Assembly (NCBI GenBank): GCA_934045075.1
Contig: OW203725.1
Location: forward strand, 834,775-898,774
DNA length: 64,000 nt
DNA from: Yponomeuta sedellus
Lineage: Eukaryota > Arthropoda > Insecta > Lepidoptera > Yponomeutidae
Direction: 5' to 3'
Every line of letters begins with the position of its first letter. The first letter of the stretch is position 1. The position numbers and the translations under genes were made by a program. This document shows, piece after piece, positions 52,040-61,253 of this stretch. The notes below the pieces were generated by a model. It worked only from the letters and a program-made list of their open reading frames with translations, was not told the origin of the DNA and did not search any database.

Positions 52040-52370
52040 AAGTGAAGGAGCCACTTGGACGCTGCATTGCCTGGAACAGTAATGCCCGGCTTTTATACCG
52101 TATCAAATTTTGATATACATCGACCAAATAGGGGATGTATTAGGAAAAGGAAAGATAAGATAAGTACCCGGAACCGGCATGCGTGCATGCAACGACTTAT
52201 GAACGTTGATGAAGTGAAGGTTATATGTCAGAATCGTGGCAAGTGGCAGTCCCTGGTCTCTGTCTACCCCTCTGGGATACAGGCGTGAGGTTATGTATGT
52301 ATGCAAGTTCTGTCATTTTAGATTTGAAAAACAGCGTCCAGTGGCCCTTCACTTACACTAAATGACCACT
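52040..52370 (+). mobile_element. LINE 3' end (NVDEA family) between two 'CCACTGG' modules
   Basis: Bases 52110-52305 read ACATCGACCAAATAGGGGAT, AGTACCCGGAACCGGCATGC, CGACTTATGAACGTTGATGA and the terminal TCTGGGATACAGGCGTGAGG. It encodes the S-T-R-N-R-H-A-C-M-Q-R-L-M-N-V-D-E region. A module GTGAAGGAGCCACTTGGACG precedes it and its inverse GCGTCCAGTGGCCCTTCACT follows, so the LINE end probably landed inside one module-bearing repeat. Confidence 0.65.
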
Positions 52371-52423
52371 TTACTTTTCTCTCTTAGTAGTTTGTGTATA
52401 CTCTCTTTGTTGCAATGTTTTAG

Positions 52424-52736
52424 AGAGAGAGAGAGAGAGACAGAGAGAGAAACAATTTATTTAAAGGTACAATACTTCAAAAACAAAACCAAACGGTATC
52501 AAAAAACATACAAAACGCAAATCTTAACAAAACACAAAAAAAAAAACATTTGAATAGAACAGCACAGAAAAATATGTAGACCTAGTAGAAGTAATTTATT
52601 TAAAGTTTTAAAGTATTGAGCCCCTAAAATGGTTCCCGACTCAGCATGTGTTGTAGCAGCCACCGAGGTATCCAACTACAACACTGATATTCTGTCGAGA
52701 CCATGTTGCGAGTTAGTCGCGTGTTTGTGAAAATAA
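52424..52736 (-). mobile_element. Repeat with (GA)n tail, inverted partner of 44156-44462
   Basis: GA run, AAACAATTTATTTAAAGGTA and so on to GAGTTAGTCGCGTGTTTGTG, reverse complement of the 44-kb copy. Confidence 0.7.
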
Positions 52737-53577
52737 ATAAAGACAAAAATTATTGAATACTTACTTACAAAACAAAAAGAAAATCAAATAAATGCATGTC
52801 TAATAGTTGGTATGTTAAGTGTAGTGCCATATAGTGTAACAACGTGTGTGTGGGTATGCAATAAATAAATAACTGGGTGAATAATTGTGAAGCAAGCAAA
52901 TAAAATGAGAGGTGATTTGTATTTGGCCGGTGCGGTAGGCGCAGGCGCCGATTCATCGAGGAATATCTACCTAGTGCAAACGAGTTATATAGAGTTATAG
53001 CCGGCAGATATGACTGCCCTGTCATGTGTTCGATGGAACAGTGGCATCTCAAGTAGTGGCTACGCAAAATATTTTATTTAATTTGTTATTAAGTGTGTTA
53101 TTTAAAAATGTACTGGTATTTTTTAATTTTTTCAATTTAACTTTTAATGTAATTTATTTACTTATTTATTATTATATATCACAATTGTAATTTTATTTTG
53201 TTTCATCTATTGTTAATTAATTTTAATTAAAAAAAATGGATGTAATGTCTGAAATAATAAATAAATTTATTGAATTGAATATAAGGACCAGCTACGCTAA
53301 GTTTTAAGTCCTATGCCTTAATGTATGTGTACGCTAACGCATGTGTACTACTTTGTACCATGTGTGACCTCTAATTTATAAGAACACTATTCTCTAAGAT
53401 ACAGGTTTTACAGGATAGCAGTCTGACACTGTTTTTGAACTCATGTTGTTCTGTCACTGCCTATTTTAAGTGTGCGCGTACTTAAGTCACTGTCTCATTT
53501 AATTGTATTTGTGTTTTTGCTATTTGTACAATAAATAAAATAAATAATTACTAATATTATTATTATTATTACTGGGA
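52737..53577. other. Unannotated; LINE-like tails
   Basis: AATAATAAATAAATTTATTG with ATTGAATTGAAT at 53255-53280 resembles a simple LINE tail. No coding part. Confidence 0.3.
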
Positions 53578-53745
53578 CGCTGCCTGTGACGTTTTTAGAT
53601 AGTGCAGGCTTGCCCAGTACCTATATTACTCTGACAGCTTAGTCGGCCTAACCCACCGGAAAGACTATTAAATACGTGCGGGGCAAACCAAGTAGCAGGT
53701 TTCTTCACGATGTCTAAATAATAGTGTAATTGAAACTGAAACTTC
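53578..53745 (-). mobile_element. SINE body fragment (family of 59417)
   Basis: TAGATAGTGCAGGCTTGCCC, CTGACAGCTTAGTCGGCCTA, GGAAAGACTATTAAATACGT match 59425-59520. Confidence 0.6.
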
Positions 53746-53849
53746 ACTACTATATTATTAATACGCACATTAGCTATGTAGATATTTACTTATTACTTAC
53801 TACTACAGTAAAGAGCAAAGATAATAGGCTTTCCAAAGGCCATCCAAAG

Positions 53850-53905
53850 GTTGTCTGGAACAGATCGGTCTTAGCGATAAGACCGCCAATCGTATAACAT
53901 TACTT
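53850..53905 (+). mobile_element. LINE 3' fragment (AAGRCCGCC family)
   Basis: GGTTGTCTGGAACAGATCGG, TCTTAGCGATAAGACCGCCA, ATCGTATAACA. Confidence 0.6.
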
Positions 53906-53930
53906 AGATATAAGAATCATAGTTGTGTAA

Positions 53931-54210
53931 CGGTGCAAACCTCTTTACACCATTTTTATTTCTTTTTCTATCTATCATTTTCAAATATTTAAATTTTGTC
54001 ACTCATTCTTCGATTTCCCTCATTTTTCACCACTACTACTTTACCCTTTGACCTGATCTGACTTTTTACCTGCTTATCCGTTTTTATCCAGTTTTTTCTG
54101 TTTTATTAAAATATTATACTAAATCTACAAATAAAACCACATCTGAAGTCGTTCCAGAGTTTATTTATTATTATAAAATTATATAAAACGTTCCAGTTGT
54201 AATATTTTTC
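53931..54210 (+). repeat. Possible solo-LTR fragment, partner of 43907-44155
   Basis: TGTAACGGTGCAAACCTCTT start; then CATTTTTATTTCTTTTTCTA, CTGAAGTCGTTCCAGAGTTT and ATAAAACGTTCCAG. Confidence 0.4.
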
Positions 54211-55100
54211 TGGTTGTGCAAAAAAGTATTCTCTATATATATATATCTATCTTTCTATGGAACCTAATAGGATAAATCTACAGTGAATTATAACAGAGTG
54301 AGTCATCAAAACGTCCTTTCACGGGAACCACTGGAGATCTTCTTAAGGGTATGAATAATATGATTTTTCACCCTAACAACGCTTACCGCTCGTCGGAAGC
54401 AGCCGTTATTGCATTAGAGGAAGGTTGAAATTGTAATAATCTGTATAATGCTTCTTAACTGCTTAACTACTCTCGTAAATAAAGTAAATAGGCCTGTTTC
54501 GTAAGCCCAGTATCAAGGAGCGCTTAGCGACGTGGCCACGGAAATGGCGAGAGACGCCCACCACCACGAAGCAATTTTCATACATTTTTTTTTATTTACT
54601 ATTTTTCATTTTATTTAGGATACTAACAGTTTTTTCTTTCAAAGTACAGAAAAAAGTATTTTGTCTAAACGTTGCGATCGATAAGTTAATCATAACAATG
54701 TTAACAAAAATAAAATTAAATTTTAACAAAGAAATGCCTTTTATTTTAACTATACTAACACAGTTTACGAACCACTAACGTAATAAAGAATAGAAAGTAT
54801 ATTGTTTAAAAGTTACTTATTTTGAACAAAATACGTTACTTTTCTTTCAGTACTTTCTTGAACATTTTTTTTAATAATTTACGAATATTTTTAAAATATT
54901 TATTTGAGATTTAAAACGCACGACTACCGCCGTCTTACTACGCGGACTGCTGTCTTTCGGGTCTCAATATCCCACCGATACTTATTCTTTATAATTTATT
55001 ATTTGTATAGAAAAATGTCACATGCAATCATAAAATATACTTAAATGAAGCAAATCTACAAGAATATCGTCAAAATTAATACTTACAATAAATAATATTA
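54211..55100. other. AT-rich, unannotated
   Basis: Nothing recognised. Confidence 0.3.
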
Positions 55101-55384
55101 TTAATAAATAAAAACAATTTTAAAAACCTATTTGGAGGCTAAAAATTCCACCCATGCTGGGACTCGAACCCGCGACCTCTGGCTGACCGTGCCAGAGGTC
55201 GCGGGTTCGAGTCCCGGCATGGGTGGGATTTTTAGCCTCCAAATAGATTTTAAAAATTGTTTTTATGCCGGGACTCGAACCCGCGACCTCTGGCTAACCG
55301 TGCCAGAGGTCGCGGGTTCGAGTCCCGGCATGGGTGGGATTTTCAGCCTCCAAATAGGTTTTTAAAATTGTTTTTATTTATTAA
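55101..55384. mobile_element. Double hairpin made of half tRNA-like modules
   Basis: An overall palindrome (TTAATAAATAAAAACAATTT at 55101, its complement ending at 55384) encloses two smaller palindromes in tandem. Each small one has the T-arm half of the tRNA-like module and the tail in both directions, meeting at the anticodon hairpin: CCTCTGGC-tgaccgt-GCCAGAGG at 55176-55198 and the same with loop TAACCGT at 55287-55309. So each is a snap-back copy whose turn is the anticodon loop. Both B-boxes read GGTTCGAGTCCC, a shared variant in this window, so the two hairpins are closely related. No direct flanking duplication. Confidence 0.85.
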
Positions 55385-55592
55385 TAGGGTCGAGACACTG
55401 GGCCCGTGGGGCCCCGAGGCGCGTTCACTCTTTAAAGAGCTGTCAACGCGCCTCATCGACGCCACGGGGGACCGGAGGGTTGGCGCATACCTCGGCCAGA
55501 GAATAAGTCTGGCCATCCAAAGGGGGAATGTTGCCAGCATTCTGGGCTCCCTGCCGAGGGACACCGACCTGGGGCATGTGTTTTATTTGTAA
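55385..55592 (+). pseudogene. Retroelement ORF tail (VETLGPWGPEA type)
   Basis: In frame: R-V-E-T-L-G-P-W-G-P-E-A, then KELSTRLIDATGDRRVGAYL, then GQRISLAIQRGNVASILGSL and a stop at 55590-55592. The combination T-G-D-x-R..YL-x-Q-R-[IL]-[SA]-[LI]-x-[IV]-Q-R-G-N is a tail seen in some retroelement polyproteins; I cannot name the clade with confidence. High GC and open throughout, so fairly young. The decayed partner is at 29480-29645, also next to panhandle sequences. Confidence 0.6.
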
Positions 55593-55681
55593 ATTATAGG
55601 TATTTATTTTTATTTCTTTATGTTAATTAGATTTTAGTTTAGTTTTACTTTAGATGTTTTGTTTATATAGATAATAATAAA

Positions 55682-55732
55682 TAAGAGAATATTGTAAAGA
55701 GGTTCGAAATTTCACTGATGCCGGTGAGCAAT
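55682..55732 (+). mobile_element. Panhandle-family head fragment
   Basis: GAATATTGTAAAGAGGTTCG, AAATTTCACTGATGCCGGTGAG, then unrelated sequence; the tRNA-like module is missing. Confidence 0.6.
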
Positions 55733-55911
55733 AAAATGCCCCAGTTTACTATCCAACTCACAAGCGAGATGCACAAATACAGCTTACAGAATAGCACAGC
55801 AAATTGTCAGTTCCGTGGCCCCAAAGTAAATATCGTCCCTTATTTTATAGTATTTGTATTTATTATTATGGCGGCAGTTAGTTCGCTTGTAAAAGATTTA
55901 ACGTCGCCGTC

Positions 55912-57304
55912 TCCAGATTAAGGCGTAGTTAAGCTGTAGTTCCTTTGAGCGAGTGTCTTTCAGCCCCACACTGATGATCAGATCATCTACGGGGTTGAAA
56001 ATCGCTTTGTCATTAACAATAATATAATAATGTTGGCCTTTTGCATTTTGCAGATTAAGATTGCAGTTATGCTTTAGTTGCTTTGGCGAGTGTCTTTAAG
56101 CAGCCCCACACTGATGATCAAATCATCAAGGGGGTTGAAAATTGCCTTATTATTACGCCAAACTAAATTGGCATCTCCAGTTTAAGGCCGTAGTTATGCT
56201 GTAGTTATTGAGTGTCTTTAAGCACCCCTACGCTGATGATCAAATCATCAAAGGGGTTGGAAATTGCTTTATCATAATGCCAAGCAAAATCGGCGTCTTC
56301 AGATTAAGGCCTAGTTATGCTGTAGTTGCTTTGAGAGAGTGTATTTATGCTGCCCCACACTTATGATCAAATCATCAAAGGGGTTGAAAATCGCTTTTTC
56401 ATTACACCAAGGCAAATCGGCATCTCCAGATTAAGGCCGTAGTTATGCTGTAGTTGCTTTGAGCGAGTGTCTCTGTTCAGCCCCAAACTGATGATCAGAT
56501 CATCTACGGGGTTGAAAATCGCTTTGTCATTAACAATAATATAATAATGTTGGCCTTTTGCATTTTGCAGATTAAGATTGCAGTTATGCTTTAGTTGCTT
56601 TGGCGAGTGTCTTTAAGCAGCCCCACACTGATGATCAAATCATCAAGGGGGTTGAAAATTGCCTTATCATTACGCCAAACTAAATTGGCATCTCCAGTTT
56701 AAGGCCGTAGTTATGCTGTAGTTGTCGAGTGTCTTTAAGCACCCCCACGCTGATGATCAAATCATCAAAGGGGTTGGAAATTGCTTTATCATAATGCCAA
56801 GCCAAATCGGCGTCTTCAGATTAAGGCCTAGTTATGCTGTAGTTGCTTTGAGAGAGTGTATTTATGCTGCCCCACACTTATGATCAAATCATCAAAGGGG
56901 TTGAAAATCGCTTTTTCATTACACCAAGCCAAATCGGCATCTCCAGATTAAGGCCGTAGTTATGCTGTAGTTGCTTTGAGCGAGTGTCTCTGTTCAGCCC
57001 CAAACTGATGATCAAATCATCAAAGGGGTTGGAAATTGCTTTATCATTACGCCAATTCAAGTCGGCGTCTTCAGATTAAGGCTGTAGTTATGCTAGTGTC
57101 TCTATGCAGCCCCACACTGATGGTCAAATCATCAAGGGGGTTGGATATCGCTTTGTTATTATGCCAAGTCAAATCGGCATCTTCAGATTAAGGCCTAGTT
57201 ATGGTTATTTGTTGCTTTGAGCGAGTGTATTTATGCAGCCGCACGCTGATGGTCAAATTATCAGGGGTCTTGGACATCGCTTCGTCACTACGCGAAGCCA
57301 AATC
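55912..57304 (+). repeat. Satellite with 517-bp higher-order repeat
   Basis: Eleven monomers, each with a dyad TGATGATCAAATCATCA (7-bp arms) preceded by CAGCCCCACAC and followed by GGGGTTGAAAATCGC, and a TTAAGGCCGTAGTTATGCTG segment. Dyads start at 55972, 56112, 56234, 56361, 56489, 56629, 56751, 56878, 57006, 57118 and 57247. Spacings run 140, 122, 127, 128, then again 140, 122, 127, 128, then 112 and 129. So four monomer types form a 517-bp unit repeated almost twice, with nearly identical sequence. Confidence 0.92.
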
Positions 57305-57354
57305 AGAGTTTAAAATGTTTTAAAGCCGGTAAGTCTCGCAAAACTACCTCGTGT

Positions 57355-58000
57355 TGTACACATACATACATAACCTCACGCCTGTATCCCAGAGGTGTAG
57401 GCATAGACCCGGGACTGTCACTTGCCACGATCCTGACAGATTACCTTTGCTTCATCAACGTTCATAAGTCGTCGCATGCACGCACGCCGGTTCCGAGTAC
57501 TTTTAATTTTCCCCTTTGCTATACATCCCCTATTTGGTCGATGTATGTTCGTCTGGGACGTCGCTTACCAGCCCGTCCACTCACATTCACAATATATATA
57601 TATATAGTCGCTCCTATCCGGTAACACAATCAACTTGTCGTATTTTATAATCGCTCTATTTCCCTTAGCTTTTTCTCTATTCAGTTCAGCCTGAAGCATT
57701 TTCCTTGTTTCCAGCACTTTTGGTGGGTAATCCTTTATGTACATTTCAGTCTCTAGCAATTTGCGTTTATTTTTCAGTACTAGTATTTTTTTTCCCTGCG
57801 TTTTTGTCCATTTTTTCTCCTAAATGATCTAGATTTTGAAATGGATACCTAGTTTGAATTGTAACGTTCATTAAGCCGCAGTTTCTGTTCTACTTTGGAT
57901 AAAACCTTTTCATTTCATTTCATATATTTGGTTCTTCGATATTTCCTTCATCCTCTCCACATGTCCAAATCAACGCAACATTCTTCTCTCAATTCTAGTT
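57355..58000 (-). pseudogene. LINE 3' end (NVDEA family) interrupted by an ORF1-like segment
   Basis: On the minus strand, 58000-57935 encodes E-x-R-x-x-C-C-V-D-L-D-M-W-R-G-like sequence of the HVERM block and 57600-57360 the end after it (CATACATCGACCAAATAGGG, GGATCGTGGCAAGTGACAGT). Between them, about 57601-57934, an unrelated open frame (57759-57565) reads MLETEMYIKDYPPKVLETRK, then AELNREKAKGNRAIIKYDKL. Its charged, coiled-coil-like style resembles the end of a LINE ORF1. A (TA)n run marks one junction. Confidence 0.6.
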
Positions 58001-58226
58001 TTGTATTTATGTCATTGATTTTTTTTCTAATGCGAATACTTTGATACTGAGGCATTCAACCAATGCATACTGTCCATCCAAAAAAAAAATAAAAAATAGG
58101 GTATCATAATAATAACTAACAATATAAAAAAATGGCTCACCTATATAAAAATTGTATAAAAACTGTCAGTTTAAGTCAGCTGGCGTCCCGACATGTGCTG
58201 TCATCTGTTTATAAAAAGCTGTATGG

Positions 58227-58614
58227 ATACATTCCCTATAACATATTTTAATTTTTCGCTACTTGTACACATAGTTAGAATATTTTCGGGGCTTAATCGC
58301 GTATTTTAATCGGGAATGTGGTTTCAAACTGTTGCAAACGTGGGATCCGGTCATCAAGGTGTGTTCGAGTGGAAAAAAGTCGCATGGCTTATCGTCCGAC
58401 ATTGTCAGTGTAGTGTGTCGCAACCCTAATAGTGCTTTGTGATGGCTGAATGAGAGTAGTCTGAGACCTCATCAGCCGAAGATGCGAACGGGTGCCAGCC
58501 ATCAGTCTTCTCGTGACCACGATGACGGTAACGTCGTCGAAACGTCGAGGTAAAATAGCAATAAATTACTACGCGATTAAGCCCCGAAAATATTCTAACT
58601 ATACATTCCCTATG
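58227..58614. mobile_element. Element with 31-bp inverted ends and 13-bp direct flanks
   Basis: ATACATTCCCTAT at 58227-58239 and 58602-58614. Inside, TAGTTAGAATATTTTCGGGG-CTTAATCGCGTA (from 58272) is mirrored by TACGCGATTAAGCCCCGAAA-ATATTCTAACTA at the right end. The inner right part carries GGTAACGTCGTCGAAACGTC, a LINE-end word (see 41700). The left inverted arm starts 32 bases inside the left direct repeat. Confidence 0.6.
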
Positions 58615-58644
58615 TTGCCCAGCAACGGGCGCCCTTTGTGAGTT

Positions 58645-58722
58645 GTATAGACAGATATTGCGGATTGGCAATTTTAAGCGCTAAGGTATACCTCAGACAC
58701 TCTGGGTTAGTCTATAAACGTC
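58645..58722 (+). mobile_element. Lepidopteran SINE core fragment
   Basis: GATTGGCAATTTTAAGCGCTAAGG, CCTCAGACACTCTGGG only. Confidence 0.4.
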
Positions 58723-58739
58723 CCACTGCAGGGTACATC

Positions 58740-59090
58740 GATATCAACCCTTGTATGTCCCCACTGCTGGGGCACGGGTCTCCTACTGCATCGCAGGATG
58801 GTTAGGCCATACTCCACCTCGGGGGCCAAGTCCTTGTTGGTGGAGGGTTGTAAGACAGTGGCGGGTCTTACTGTCAGAAGTTATCAAGCCGCCCATGAGG
58901 CCTCTGACCTGGATTAACGACTGCCATTATACGACAGCCGGCACCAACGGCTTAAGCCTTGCGAAGCACGGAAGCGCTCGGAAAAATGTGGTAGTCACTG
59001 GATGGTCACCCATCCTGCACCTTACAGCGCCTGTTGTTGCTTAACTCAAGTGATTGATTCCAATCACTCGGTTTGCTAGGCCACGAGCGC
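58740..59090 (-). mobile_element. 5S-headed SINE, full length
   Basis: On the minus strand: GCGCTCGTGGCCTAGCAAAC, GATTGGAATCAATCACTTGAG, TTAAGCAACAACAGGCGCTG, GGATGGGTGACC, body, and AAGGGTTGATATC. The 5S box C word is exact. Part of the body opens a long frame (58751-59044), which is a by-product. Confidence 0.85.
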
Positions 59091-59159
59091 TATGCAGGCT
59101 ACAATCCTTCGCTCATAAAGAGAGAGTATGGGCTTATTACTTGAAGTACCTTTAGGGAA

Positions 59160-59245
59160 GAGCGGGTGATCGTTGCTCTTCCACTATAAGGGGAAATTTC
59201 CCGCCAGGCAGATCGTATGCCTGGGGACGGCCGGTCCAACTATGG
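59160..59245 (-). repeat. Dispersed repeat, inverted partner of 4618-4718
   Basis: GGAAGAGCGGGTGATCGTTG, CCCGCCAGGCAGATCGTATG, CCTGGGGACGGCCGGTCCAA. Confidence 0.55.
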
Positions 59246-59269
59246 CTAGTCCGACGTCATATTTATGGT

Positions 59270-59352
59270 GTCATTGAAACACTTTGATTGCGCGATGCAG
59301 GAATGTTGGAGTTTGCAGTGCGCGCGCAGACTTGACATGTGCTCGCCACATA
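59270..59352 (-). repeat. Inverted partner of 49862-49955
   Basis: TGAAACACTTTGATTGCGCG, ATGCAGGAATGTTGGAGTTT, GACATGTGCTCGCCACA. Confidence 0.6.
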
Positions 59353-59416
59353 CCTAATTGAATATCTCAGACACTAATGTTTCCTCACGATGTTTTCCTT
59401 CACAGTTACCGAGTGG

Positions 59417-59712
59417 TGCCTGGGACATGGTTTTATAGATGGTGTAGGTTTGCCCAGCACCTATACCATCCTGACAGCTTAGTCGGCCTAGCCCACAGGA
59501 AAGACTAGTCAATACATGCGGAGCCAACCAAGCCGCGGGTTTCCTCGCGATGTTTTCCTTCACCATTAGCGTGTGGTATTGCGTCTACAAATTCGCAAAT
59601 GTACGTAACTTTGAAATTAAACAAAGTCATTGGTACATGCCCGCACTCGGGATCGAACCTGGGGCTCTCGCTTGCCAGTCCATGGTCCTACACACTGAGC
59701 TACCACCGCTTA
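59417..59712 (-). mobile_element. tRNA-derived SINE with lepidopteran core, full length
   Basis: On the minus strand: head AGCGGTGGTAGCTCAGTGTG with B-box CCAGGTTCGATCCCGAG, then CGGGCATGTACCAATGAC, the core GGTGAAGGAAAACATCGCGA, GGAAACCCGCGGCTTGG, and the distal part CGACTAAGCTGTCAGGATGG to CCCAGGC. The 60648 copy is the same element on the plus strand with the head cut off. Confidence 0.8.
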
Positions 59713-59718
59713 CGCACA

Positions 59719-59785
59719 GCGTCGGAGTGGTCCCTTCACCCATCTAGTGTGAGTGAAGATACCACTGGACGCTGTATAAATCATC
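59719..59785 (+). repeat. 'CCACTGGACGCTG' module
   Basis: GCGTCGGAGTGGTCCCTTCA, CCATCTAGTGTGAGTGAAGA, TACCACTGGACGCTGTATAA. Abuts the SINE head of 59417-59712. Confidence 0.6.
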
Positions 59786-60647
59786 TCATTAAGTGGATAC
59801 AAAGAAGGCCAATTTATTATTATTATTATTATCGAGTGGTATTGCTTCTACAACTTCTTAAATATACTCGTACGTAACTTCCGCTCCTCTACTTCTAATC
59901 TACGTTTAAAGAGAATTAAAATCAGTTTAAGTTTTTTTGCACGATTCCTTTTTTTACGTTTGGCTGTGATTTTTGCCGTATATTATCGTGTGTGTAATGA
60001 TAGCTTTCGCTTTAACCGCAAAATAATAACGGGTCATTGCAGCCTCGATAATAAACTGATATAATTTATAGATTTGCATTTAAACTTTATGGCGCCGTTA
60101 AACCATCGCTGCGATTTCAGTGAAAAAAAATGCCTTTTCGATTCGAAATCACGATAAAGGCTAGCCTACTAAAAATTGTTATAAAGTTTATTGAATTTTC
60201 AATTTCAAATGCTAATATGGAACAGATGGTAAAAGTTTTATCTGTTTAATTTTTTACATTGGCAAAGCGAAGTACTAGTAGATTGACCAGTTAATAGTAA
60301 AGAGAGAGAGAGAGTGGACTGTAAAATGTTTCATTAGAAATAAAACGCTAAATGTTTAACTGCACCTCTGCTCCTTACGGATCGATCAGAAAAAGTAAAT
60401 CAAAAAATGGCGGCTCGTCGCTGCTACTCTCATACGATGGCCGTGAAGGGCCAACGTGTGCATGCTGTGTCGTAGACAACTGGCCGAAAAGAAAGCAATA
60501 TCTTATAAAGAAATTATTTTCTTTCAAGCCAGCACTGGAAAAACACAGACTTTTTCTTACCTTAACTAAGCTTAGTGCCTAAAGAAAATACTATTCTTTG
60601 AGTTTTGCGACCAGTGTCAGTGTTTTTGTGATTAAATATATTTTTAG
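59786..60647. other. Unannotated; (AG)n at 60300
   Basis: A (TTA)n at 59814-59832 and an AG run at 60300-60316. A 76-codon frame (60352-60582) has no recognisable motif. Confidence 0.35.
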
Positions 60648-60985
60648 CGAGAGACCCAGATTCGATCCCCAGTGCGGGCATGTACCAATGACTTTATTCA
60701 ATTTCAAACTTACGTACATTTGCGACTTTGTAATCGCAATACTACACGCTAACGGTGAAGGAAAACATCGTGATAAAACCCGCGGCTTAGTTGTCTCCGC
60801 ACGTTTTGACTAGTCTTTCCTGCGGGCTAGGTCGACTAAGTCTGTCCGGTCTGTCCGTAACTGTCAGGATGGTATAGGTGCTCGGCAAGCCTACTCCATC
60901 TTAAACTATATCCCAGGCACTATAGCATCCGAGTGGCCCCTTCACCCATCTAGTGTGAGTTAAGATACCACTGGACGCTGTATCA
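60648..60985 (+). mobile_element. tRNA-derived SINE (5'-truncated) followed by module
   Basis: Starts at GCGAGAGACCCAGATTCGATCC, just before the B-box, then GTGCGGGCATGTACCAATGA, GGTGAAGGAAAACATCGTGA, CCGCGGCTTAGTTG and TCCCAGGCACTATAGC. The module CGAGTGGCCCCTTCACCCAT.. CACTGGACGCTGTATC follows at 60928-60985. Confidence 0.75.
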
Positions 60986-60986
60986 A

Positions 60987-61253
60987 TCATCTCTTCTTCT
61001 TCTTCTTCTTCAGGCTATATGTAGTCAACTGCTGGACATAGCACTCCCCTAATGAGCACCATAGCGCCCTGTCTTCAGCTTGCCTCGTCCAGCATCTGCC
61101 GGCAGTTTTTCGCAGATCGTCATCCCACCTGGTCAGATGACGTCCTACACTACGTTTGCCGAGTCGCGGTCTCCACTCAAGAACAGGTTTACTCCAACGG
61201 TTGTCGATTCTTCGCGAGATATGGCCAGCCCACTGCCACTTCAGCTCATTCAT
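60987..61253 (-). pseudogene. RTE-like LINE C-terminal domain
   Basis: The minus frame reads LKWQWAGHISRRIDNRWSKP, then RLGKRSVGRHLTRWDDDLRK, then QAEDRALWCSLGECYVQQLT. L-K-W-x-W-A-G-H-[IV]-x-R-R..W..R-S-V-G-R-P-x-T-R-W is the classic tail of insect RTE-type ORF2 proteins. It is one open frame of 88 codons, ending in a GAAGAAGAAGAAG simple tail on the minus strand, which is the true 3' end of the element. Confidence 0.85.

Noticed and set aside
55912..57304. CRISPR-like array
   Set aside because: The repeats are long, similar throughout, and lack unique spacers. This is a eukaryotic satellite.
58751..59044. 97-codon plus-strand ORF
   Set aside because: It is the complement of a 5S-headed SINE; the same frames open in the 24171, 47616 and 38686 copies.
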